Shown in pieces: positions 1 to 5,889 of a stretch of 10,171 nt of DNA. The position numbers and the translations under genes are program-made. Numbering within the stretch: position 1 is the first letter of the stretch; each line of letters starts with the position of its first letter. Below the pieces are notes generated by a model that searched no databases, had not been told where the DNA came from, and was given only the letters and a program-made list of their open reading frames with translations. Location of the stretch: assembly GCA_002347985.1 (NCBI GenBank), contig DDYM01000056.1, forward strand, positions 1-10,171. Direction: 5' to 3'. The stretch is from Bacteroidetes bacterium UBA2234. Its GTDB lineage: Bacteria > Bacteroidota > Bacteroidia > NS11-12g > UBA955.

Positions 1-2
1 GG

Positions 3-296
3 GCGGCAGCGGCGGCCTTGGCCGCCGCTGCCGAAAACCTGTTCCTCGCAGCGACATCAAAAGACGCCATAGCAATGGGAAAAGCGATGACAGCATCATT
101 TGAAGCCCAAATCCAAATGTTTCCCAATATGACTTCGTCCAGCATCAATAAAACCATCGACAACTGTTACAAAGATTTTCCAATGATTCTCGGACACAAA
201 CTTTCCGGTGCCGGTGGCGGTGGATACCTCGTCTTTTTCTCAGAAGAGCCCATCCCCGAAACCATCCAAATAAAAATCCGACGAGCTCCAAACTAA
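3..296 (+). CDS. fkp: GHMP-family sugar kinase, C-terminal end, probably bifunctional fucokinase/GDP-fucose pyrophosphorylase (partial)
   Basis: This is the 3' end of a gene that enters from the left edge; the frame is open to base 3 and stops with TAA at 294-296. The visible ~97 residues contain the glycine-rich GHMP-kinase C-terminal signature LGHKLSGAGGGGYLVFF, about 30 residues from the end. From memory, the Bacteroides Fkp C-terminus has a very similar LGYKLPGAGGGGYL segment. In that family the kinase half makes fucose-1-phosphate and the N-terminal half, absent here, makes GDP-fucose in the cytoplasm. The FucP transporter and fucose mutarotase just downstream support this reading. The protein ends soon after RRAPN, somewhat earlier than Bacteroides Fkp as I recall it. 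The first residues are an alanine run encoded by a GC-rich palindrome, which may be an assembly-edge artefact. A heptose-7-phosphate kinase (HddA-like) is the main alternative. Sure of the GHMP family, less sure of Fkp. Confidence 0.72.
   Translation, partial: AAAAALAAAAENLFLAATSKDAIAMGKAMTASFEAQIQMFPNMTSSSINKTIDNCYKDFPMILGHKLSGAGGGGYLVFFSEEPIPETIQIKIRRAPN
4..33. repeat. Perfect GC-rich inverted repeat at the window edge
   Basis: Bases 4-17 (CGGCAGCGGCGGCC) and 20-33 (GGCCGCCGCTGCCG) are perfect reverse complements separated by only TT. Twenty-six of the 30 bases (28 arm bases plus the two-base spacer) are G or C, against roughly 40-45% elsewhere by eye. It lies inside the kinase reading frame, where it encodes almost only alanine. 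Such a hairpin could have stopped sequencing or assembly here, or could be a fold-back or artefactual end. Confidence 0.8.
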
Positions 297-398
297 AAAA
301 TAAAATTGCTCCCTTAAAAAATCACACTCAAAATCCCCATTACATATCAATCACCCCCTTCAACCCTTTCTCCACCCAAATATCCAATACAATCCACG

Positions 399-1709
399 AT
401 GCGCTATATCTATTCTCTCTTTTTCCTCTGGGCCATCGCCCACAATCTCAACCCCCTGCTTATCCCCCACCTAAAAAAAGTTTGCGAGCTATCCGACCTG
501 CAATCAGCGCTCGTGGATTCCGCCTTCTATATTGGATACTTCATCATGGCGCTCCCAGCTGGGGCTTATATCAAAAGATATGGCTACAACAAAGCAATAA
601 CCGTTGGTTTGATGCTATTTGGCGTAGGCGCGTTAATGGTTGGGATCTTCGGTTCTCAACAAGAATTTTATTCTGCACTCTGCGGATTGTTCACCATGGC
701 CGCCGGACTTACCTTTCTTGAAACAGCAGCAAATCCACTGGTAACGCTTTTGGGAAAGCCTGAAACAGCAACAACACGACTCAATCTAGCCCAATCTTTC
801 AACGGACTTGGAGCCGCGATTTCCGTTTTCGTAGGGGGGATGATTCTTTTCCCAAATCACAACAAAAATGCGGATGCCATTCTCAGCCATTCCGCACAGA
901 CCAGCACCGCAGAAGCATTGGCAGAACAAGCCGAAAAACTCATCAACCCCTATCTATTTATTGCAGCAATCACAGTTTTTCTCGGCGATGCTTTTAGGCA
1001 AGGCTGGATCAAATTGCCTGAAATTGCATCAAATAACGAGACCAATGACACAAGAACGGATGCTTCAAACGGCAAATCGAACTTCCTCAACCCCACCGAA
1101 CCCTACCTTCAGCCCGATTTACATTGGTTACAGCAGATCAAAGCCTTGTTAATCACACCCCAATTCAATCTCGGCCTCATCGCCCAATTCTGCTATGTTG
1201 GCGCGCAAGTGGGTGTGGGTAGCTTTTTCATTCGATATGCAACCACTTACAGTCATATCCAAGAGTCCGTTGCCGCTACCGCTTTGTCGTTCGGATTGCT
1301 TTTATTCATGTCCGGCCGATTCATGGGAACCCTATTGATGCGATACGTGTCCCCTGCCAAACTTTTGTTTACTTACGCTATCATTTGTATCGCTCTCTGT
1401 TCCTTTGTTGCACTCTTTGCGAGCGATTCAGGGATGTGGATTTTGATTCTCCTGCAGTTCTTCATGAGCATCATGTTCCCTACCATTTTTAGTTTGTCGT
1501 TGTCCCAACTTAAGCAATCACCACCCATGGCATCCTCGTTGTTGATTATGAGCATCGTAGGTGGAGCCATTTTCCCGCTCTGTATGGGATTTATTTCAGA
1601 CCAAAGTAGTATCCAATACGCATATCTCGTCCCCGTGATTTGCTTTGTTTTTGTCGCGATTTTCGCAAAACGAATTTCAGGCTTGGCGAATTCCGTAACA
1701 TCAAATTGA
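399..1709 (+). CDS. fucP: L-fucose:H+ symporter (FucP family, MFS)
   Basis: Inner-membrane major facilitator protein of 436 residues, close to the 438 of E. coli FucP, predicted to import L-fucose. FucP-family blocks are clear: FFLWAIAHNLNPLLIPHL (8-25), SAFYIGYFIMALPAG (41-55), FLETAANPLVTLLG (106-119) and RLNLAQSFNGLGA (about 127-139). Hydrophobic segments fit 12 helices, with a hydrophilic central loop near residues 210-245 (many N, T, S and D). E108 aligns with E. coli Glu135, a substrate/proton residue. The residue aligning with the proton-coupling Asp46 is P19, at the same 27-residue offset. The start is ATG at 399, about 100 bp after the kinase stop, with no Shine-Dalgarno sequence; the N-terminal tail is shorter than in E. 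coli. The mutarotase gene starts 22 bp after its stop, so the two are probably cotranscribed. Another hexose:H+ symporter of the FucP/GluP group remains possible. Confidence 0.88.
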   Translation: MRYIYSLFFLWAIAHNLNPLLIPHLKKVCELSDLQSALVDSAFYIGYFIMALPAGAYIKRYGYNKAITVGLMLFGVGALMVGIFGSQQEFYSALCGLFTMAAGLTFLETAANPLVTLLGKPETATTRLNLAQSFNGLGAAISVFVGGMILFPNHNKNADAILSHSAQTSTAEALAEQAEKLINPYLFIAAITVFLGDAFRQGWIKLPEIASNNETNDTRTDASNGKSNFLNPTEPYLQPDLHWLQQIKALLITPQFNLGLIAQFCYVGAQVGVGSFFIRYATTYSHIQESVAATALSFGLLLFMSGRFMGTLLMRYVSPAKLLFTYAIICIALCSFVALFASDSGMWILILLQFFMSIMFPTIFSLSLSQLKQSPPMASSLLIMSIVGGAIFPLCMGFISDQSSIQYAYLVPVICFVFVAIFAKRISGLANSVTSN

Positions 1710-1731
1710 TTATTCGATGAATTCTATAATC

Positions 1732-2070
1732 ATGAAACAATTTGTCCTCGCCTTAGACTTAAAAAACGACCCCCATTTGATTGCTGAATACGAAGCACAT
1801 CACCGCGCGGTTTGGCCAGAAATTATTCAAAGCATTAGAGCGTCAGGAATTCTCGATTGCAGCATTTATCGCATCGAAAACCGACTCACAATGATATTGA
1901 AGACAACAGACGAATTTGACTTTAGCCAGAAGGCCATCGACGATCTGAATAACCCCAAAGTGCAAGAATGGGAGACCCTAATGTGGAAATATCAGCAAGC
2001 ACTACCCACGGCCAGACCTGGAGAAAAATGGATCCTCATGAAGTCGATTTTTCAACTTTCTCAAATATAA
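1732..2070 (+). CDS. L-fucose/L-rhamnose mutarotase family protein (RhaM/FUOM-like, DUF718)
   Basis: A cytoplasmic alpha/beta sugar mutarotase of 112 residues, the usual size (about 104-115). It should speed interconversion of alpha and beta anomers, giving the kinase its preferred form. Family features visible are YEAHHRAVWPEI (20-31), with Y20 and H24 matching the E. coli RhaM Tyr18/His22 pair, IYRI (45-48, Y46 matching Tyr41), and WETLMWKYQQALPTARPGEKW (80-100, rich in conserved aromatics). I place the start at the ATG at 1732 (MKQFVLALDL), where family alignment begins; an in-frame ATG at 1717 would add five residues. Its position directly after fucP makes L-fucose the likelier substrate than L-rhamnose. 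The last 22 codons overlap, tail to tail, the hydroxylase gene on the other strand. Confidence 0.85.
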   Translation: MKQFVLALDLKNDPHLIAEYEAHHRAVWPEIIQSIRASGILDCSIYRIENRLTMILKTTDEFDFSQKAIDDLNNPKVQEWETLMWKYQQALPTARPGEKWILMKSIFQLSQI

Positions 2071-3237
2071 AAACGCAATCCCGGAGGTACATGCAATCAT
2101 TACATACATTGAAAGGACAGGGATATTATTCCTAATTACATAAAAGAAATAACCCCACAAGATTATTCGAATCCCCTCCTGAAAAAAATACAACCCAATA
2201 TTTTTTTGCCATTGTATGCTGGCACTCAAGATTCCCCAGCAAATGAAAATTGCGCAGATAGATTTTACTGAAGACTCCCAATCTTTTGACCAAAAAATCA
2301 TGTAAAACAATCCAAGTGCACTCAATACAACTTGAGTCAATACATAACTTTTTTGAAAATCTGCGGGTTTAAATTGTTTCACAGGAATTTTGGTCTTTCC
2401 AGCCAAAAAATCAGGAACATCACTGGGTTGACTTAGTAAAAAACTTATCAATTCCTTTCCCCGTTTTCCATATTTTAACGGCAATAAAAGCTGTCTAAAT
2501 CCGTACAAATGAGCACCTAAAATGGTCATTGTTCCTGTTTGGTCCGTAATTCCGTATCTCACCTCTTCAGTCTCTGGTTCATAGGTCCCAAATAATCGAT
2601 CCCAAATCACAAACATTCCACCATAATTTTTATCTAAATAAACGTCATTCACACCGTGGTGCACCCTATGCGTACTTGGTGTCACCATAATTTTCTCTAC
2701 AAATCCTAACTTCGGTATTACTTGTGTATGCAACAGCAGTTGGTAAAGGGCATGACCCACCAAAACCAAAACAATCACATCGGCAGAAAAGCCCAATATA
2801 GGTAGCGCAATCCAAAAGCAAGTTCTTACCAAGTACTGAAAAATTGAAATCCTAAAGCCAACCGAAATATTGTAGTTTTCACTTTGATGATGCAGACTAT
2901 GAACTGCCCATAAAAATCTAACTTCATGACCTAATCGATGATACCAATACCATACAAAATCAGTAATTACCAGGCATAAAACAACACCCAACCATCCGCT
3001 TGGCATCTCAAATATCCCAAACCGATCGTCCACCGCAGACCAAACAACATATTGAACACCATCGAAAAATAAACTAAATAGCCTATCACTCATCCCACAA
3101 CTAATATTGGTGACAGTATCAGCTATATCATATAAAGATTTTTGTTGTTTTCGCTGAGTATATATCTCAGCGGTTAATATGCATAAGATTCCCACAAATC
3201 CAGCATACATGAAAAAACTATATAAATCGATATTCAT
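2002..3237 (-). CDS. Sterol desaturase / fatty acid hydroxylase superfamily protein, alkylglycerol monooxygenase-like
   Basis: A membrane di-iron hydroxylase of 411 residues. All the histidine clusters are present, numbered from the ATG at 3237: H100-RLG-H104, H113-SL-H116-H117, H170 in LLHTQ, and H190-RV-H193-H194. The stretch DKNYGGMFVIWDRLFGTYE (about 202-220) is strongly reminiscent of animal alkylglycerol monooxygenase (TMEM195), which cleaves ether lipids using tetrahydropterin. The real substrate here cannot be read from sequence. Hydrophobic segments lie near 8-24, 83-99, 134-160, 300-317, 325-340 and 375-393. A TTG at 3255 would extend the frame by six codons, but the ATG is preferred. 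The gene is visibly richer in A+T than both neighbours. It runs 69 bp antisense into the mutarotase gene, so its last 22 residues may not be ancestral. Family certain, specific function uncertain. Confidence 0.85.
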   Translation of the reverse strand: MNIDLYSFFMYAGFVGILCILTAEIYTQRKQQKSLYDIADTVTNISCGMSDRLFSLFFDGVQYVVWSAVDDRFGIFEMPSGWLGVVLCLVITDFVWYWYHRLGHEVRFLWAVHSLHHQSENYNISVGFRISIFQYLVRTCFWIALPILGFSADVIVLVLVGHALYQLLLHTQVIPKLGFVEKIMVTPSTHRVHHGVNDVYLDKNYGGMFVIWDRLFGTYEPETEEVRYGITDQTGTMTILGAHLYGFRQLLLPLKYGKRGKELISFLLSQPSDVPDFLAGKTKIPVKQFKPADFQKSYVLTQVVLSALGLFYMIFWSKDWESSVKSICAIFICWGILSASIQWQKNIGLYFFQEGIRIILWGYFFYVIRNNIPVLSMYVMIACTSGIAFLYLRKLKNRLHEDPFFSRSGRG

Positions 3238-3259
3238 AATATTTATTGATTCCAATTAT

Positions 3260-3284
3260 TGAATCCATATTCGAATTTGATTCA
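3260..3284. promoter_or_regulatory. Nested dyad upstream of the hydroxylase gene
   Basis: TGAATC (3260-3265) and GATTCA (3279-3284) form a six-base inverted repeat around an eight-base palindrome ATTCGAAT (3269-3276). It lies 23 bp upstream of the minus-strand ATG at 3237. A regulator site is possible, but short dyads are expected by chance in AT-rich DNA. Confidence 0.2.
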
Positions 3285-3300
3285 TAATCAATGATTTAAA

Positions 3301-3349
3301 TTACGGCTAATCACAACTCGTCAAATCTTTTTTACGGAAAATCGCAACT
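3301..3349 (+). repeat. Paired direct copies of an 18-bp intergenic motif
   Basis: TTACGGCTAATCACAACT (3301-3318) and TTACGGAAAATCGCAACT (3332-3349) match at 15 of 18 bases, with starts 31 bp apart, about three helical turns. They sit between the divergent hydroxylase and DUF1003 genes, ending 35 bp before the latter's GTG. A 16-base core of the second copy recurs exactly at 7709-7724. The spacing suggests protein-binding sites or a small dispersed repeat; the function is unknown. Confidence 0.5.
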
Positions 3350-3384
3350 ATGCCTTCAAGTAGATTTTTAACTACCTTAGCCCT

Positions 3385-3792
3385 GTGAAACACAAAAAAG
3401 AAACCCTAACTTTCGGTCAGCGTGCAGCGGACCAAATAGCAAAATTTGGCGGCAGTTGGACCTTTATCATCTCTTTCTTTTTGGTACTTGCAATTTGGAT
3501 TGCATTTAATGTTTACGCACTTCACAACAAAGGATTCGACCCCTATCCATTTATTTTATTGAACCTCATACTGAGTTGCTTGGCCTCCATTCAAGCACCC
3601 ATCATCATGATGAGTCAAAATCGTCAAGAAGAAAAAGACCGCGAAAGAGCGGAATGGGATTTGAAAATCAATGAGAAAGCAGAGGCGGAAATCAGAGAAA
3701 TATCGAAAAAACTCACCATTCTGATGACTCAGCACCAAGGACTTGCCGAAAAAATGGATGCTGTGATAAAATCAGAAAAAAAAGAAATTTAA
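3385..3792 (+). CDS. DUF1003 family membrane protein
   Basis: A 135-residue inner-membrane protein of unknown function. The DUF1003 signature is clear: TFGQRAADQIAKFGGSWTFI (9-28), FDPYPFILLNLILSCLA (51-67), QAPIIMMSQNRQEEKDR (70-86) and the acidic/basic EWDLKINEKAE (90-100). There are two membrane helices (about 25-46 and 53-74), then a charged, probably coiled-coil tail (about 80-130). The start is GTG at 3385. An in-frame TAG lies at 3361-3363 and there is no ATG between, so GTG (or an even rarer codon) is forced. DUF1003 members often have a longer N-terminal extension that is missing here. The lipoprotein gene follows after 26 bp, which could be an operon, although that gap also holds a promoter-like element. 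Confidence 0.86.
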   Translation: MKHKKETLTFGQRAADQIAKFGGSWTFIISFFLVLAIWIAFNVYALHNKGFDPYPFILLNLILSCLASIQAPIIMMSQNRQEEKDRERAEWDLKINEKAEAEIREISKKLTILMTQHQGLAEKMDAVIKSEKKEI

Positions 3793-3796
3793 TTTA

Positions 3797-3804
3797 TACA
3801 TTTG
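3797..3804 (+). promoter_or_regulatory. Bacteroidota-type -7 element upstream of the lipoprotein gene
   Basis: TACATTTG exactly fits the Bacteroidota TAnnTTTG promoter element and ends 14 bases before the lipoprotein ATG at 3819, giving a short leader. No clear TTTG is seen at the expected -33 distance, so this is a weak call. Confidence 0.35.
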
Positions 3805-3818
3805 GAATACAATCGCTC

Positions 3819-4208
3819 ATGAACACCGGAAAATTTCTATTTACCACACTGATTGCTGTCGCATCACTTAGCGTTACAAGCTGTGAAAAGAAAGACGAAA
3901 GCAGTCCCGAAATCACATTGTTGGAACCCACAGCGGGTGATACCATCTCATTGACAACCGACAGTGTTCGGATTGCAATTCATGTGAAAGACAACGATGA
4001 GATTCACATGGCCAACGTGGATGTAACGCAAGCAGGTGTCAACATTTTCTCCAATTGCAGCGATGTTGATGCTCCCATGTATCATTTTCAGCAAGATTTC
4101 AAACCTCAAAACATAAGCGCAGTTACGCCACTAGAACTCACCATTACCGCATCAGATCACTCGGGCAATCAAAGTTCAAAAAAGGCAACATTCTACGTAA
4201 AACCCTAG
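3819..4208 (+). CDS. Small lipoprotein with Ig-like fold features, probably surface exposed
   Basis: A 129-residue secreted lipoprotein. The N-terminus has a short hydrophobic stretch (6-19) ending in the lipobox SVTSC, with the lipidated cysteine at C22. The mature protein begins CEKKDESS, which fits the K-(D/E)2 lipoprotein export signal described in Bacteroidota, so surface display is likely. The rest (ITLLEPTAGDTISL, VRIAIHVKDND, LELTITASDHSG, KATFYVKP) alternates strand-like segments as in an Ig/cadherin-like sandwich. It resembles the DUF4625 group of small Bacteroidota lipoproteins, though I cannot confirm that assignment. No catalytic motif is visible. Its TAG stop at 4206-4208 overlaps the stop codon of the opposing peptidase gene. 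Confidence 0.75.
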   Translation: MNTGKFLFTTLIAVASLSVTSCEKKDESSPEITLLEPTAGDTISLTTDSVRIAIHVKDNDEIHMANVDVTQAGVNIFSNCSDVDAPMYHFQQDFKPQNISAVTPLELTITASDHSGNQSSKKATFYVKP

Positions 4209-5833
4209 TTCATTTGCTGATCTAGGATATAAATCATTACAGCAACTGCCGCAGCACCCAGGTGCAATTCTCTTTTATTTACATTTTCAAACACATCGGT
4301 TTCGGCGTGATGCACATCAAAATATCGCTGTGAATCCGGGATAAAACTCACGAATGCGGTGTTGGGGTTGACCTTTTTCAGTGGACCAATATCCGCTCCA
4401 CCCCCGCCTTTTTCAATCGTACCGATCCCATAGGCATCCAATATTTTTTGATACTTTTTTACCCCAGGCATAATCGCAGAATCCACTCCAAATCCACGGG
4501 GGACAAATCCACCGCGATCACTTTCCAATGCCGCAATGTGGTTTTCACCTTTTTCCGCAGCCAATCGCGCATATTCGGTGCCACCCCTCAACCCATTCTC
4601 CTCGTTGATCCAAAATACGCATCGCAAAGTATGACGTGGCGTATAACCCAAAGCCTTCAATAATCGCAGCGCCTCAAAAGCATGCATACATCCAGCCCCA
4701 TCATCGTGCGCTCCTTCCCCCTCATCCCAACTGTCGAAATGCCCTCCAAAATCGATGATTTTGTCGGGATACACTTGACCCATGCTGCTGGCAATCACAT
4801 TGGCGCTCAACCGATCCGGCAGCGTTCTACAATTCAACTCAATTTCAACCCGATGATTTGGGTCGACCGCGCAAATATCCTCCAACAAATCCGCCACCGC
4901 AGTAGCCACAGCAATCATTGGAATTTTTGTCACCGTGTCCACATAATGTGTAACACCCGTGTGAGGATGCAAATCACATCGATTGCTCATACTCCTAACC
5001 AAAACCGCCAAAGCTCCGTATTGAGAACAAGGAACAGCGCCATTCACTCGCTGACTTACGCAACCGCCATAGGCCTGAAAGGTATTCAAAAGGGTTTCGT
5101 CAAAGGCCCGGTTTAGCAGCACGATTTTGCCACGCAATTGACCCGCTTTACCCAAACTATCCAAGGCACGATTGCTATTCACAACAATCACAGCTCCGGA
5201 AACATGACCGCCCACAGAACCACCCAATGCACAGGCGTTCAAAGAATAAAATCTTTGCGGTTTGGGATTGGCCTCTACAAAAGCTTCGCAGTCGTAATCA
5301 GGACTTTGCTTTCCCGATTTCAGATGATTCGTTAGCACTTTTGAATACAATTTCACCGATTCGATTTCTCCTCTTTCCCATCGAGGTACCATGACTGGCT
5401 GGGTAAACACAGTATCAAATTGATAGGATTTTAGCATTTGTACCGCCCATGCGATACCCTTTTCCGCATTATCCGATCCACTCAAGCGGGAACCCACCCC
5501 TTTACACAATTCTCCCAATCTTTTGTAGGCATGTCCGTCTGTCAATGCCAAATCAAACAATGCCTTGATCATGGCACTGTCCTCATTGTAGTCAGTTGGG
5601 ATTTTATTTTGAAGGGACGATGTTAGCCCCGATAAATCTGCAGGATTCGATGCATCTGCTATGAGAATATTCCTGGGCGAATTCAATGCATTATAGGCCC
5701 GCATGCTTTCAACCATTTCGGCCGTAAGAACAAATCCTGAATCAACATCCGCGGCTGGTTGCGCACAAATCGACAAGCCATTGAAGCCACCAAAAAGAAA
5801 AATTGTTGCTACTTTTAACCCAAACCTTTTCAT
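4205..5833 (-). CDS. Secreted M28 family zinc metallopeptidase, carboxypeptidase Q-like
   Basis: A predicted 542-residue exported di-zinc aminopeptidase/carboxypeptidase. A signal peptide is visible (MKRFGLKVATIFLF, cleavage near the ICAQ at 22-25). All M28 residues are intact, numbered from the ATG at 5833: H365-F-D367 (GGHFDSW), D377 (AHDDGAG), E411-E412 (NEENGLRGG; catalytic base and ligand), D439 (ESDRGG) and H509 (DVHHAETD). GSRLSGS (114-120) and the GKIVLLNR/PHTGVTHY region (about 235-305, an inserted PA-like segment) match the layout of human plasma glutamate carboxypeptidase (CPQ). This predicts dipeptide or peptide hydrolysis outside the cytoplasm. A TTG at 5851 extends the frame by six codons, but the ATG heads a proper signal peptide. 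No T9SS tail is present, so a periplasmic location is more likely than the surface. It is divergent from the serine hydrolase gene across a 56-bp gap. Confidence 0.88.
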   Translation of the reverse strand: MKRFGLKVATIFLFGGFNGLSICAQPAADVDSGFVLTAEMVESMRAYNALNSPRNILIADASNPADLSGLTSSLQNKIPTDYNEDSAMIKALFDLALTDGHAYKRLGELCKGVGSRLSGSDNAEKGIAWAVQMLKSYQFDTVFTQPVMVPRWERGEIESVKLYSKVLTNHLKSGKQSPDYDCEAFVEANPKPQRFYSLNACALGGSVGGHVSGAVIVVNSNRALDSLGKAGQLRGKIVLLNRAFDETLLNTFQAYGGCVSQRVNGAVPCSQYGALAVLVRSMSNRCDLHPHTGVTHYVDTVTKIPMIAVATAVADLLEDICAVDPNHRVEIELNCRTLPDRLSANVIASSMGQVYPDKIIDFGGHFDSWDEGEGAHDDGAGCMHAFEALRLLKALGYTPRHTLRCVFWINEENGLRGGTEYARLAAEKGENHIAALESDRGGFVPRGFGVDSAIMPGVKKYQKILDAYGIGTIEKGGGGADIGPLKKVNPNTAFVSFIPDSQRYFDVHHAETDVFENVNKRELHLGAAAVAVMIYILDQQMN

Positions 5834-5862
5834 TGCGTCCAAATTACTCAAAAACTTCGATT

Positions 5863-5870
5863 TACCTTTG
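5863..5870 (+). promoter_or_regulatory. Bacteroidota-type -7 element upstream of the serine hydrolase
   Basis: TACCTTTG exactly fits TAnnTTTG and ends 19 bases before the ATG at 5890, inside the 56-bp gap shared with the divergent peptidase gene. No convincing -33 TTTG is present on this strand. Confidence 0.4.
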
Positions 5871-5889
5871 AAATAACGCTGCGTGAAAA

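Noticed and set aside
1717..1731. Upstream ATG at 1717 as the mutarotase start
   Set aside because: Family alignment begins at the MKQF of the ATG at 1732; the extra five residues match nothing expected.
3235..3255. TTG at 3255 as the start of the hydroxylase gene
   Set aside because: An ATG lies six codons downstream in a normal context, and the additional residues add no recognisable segment.
4682..5116. A 144-codon plus-strand frame opposite the M28 peptidase gene
   Set aside because: The peptidase frame on the other strand carries all catalytic residues, and the opposite frame has no coherent fold or motif.
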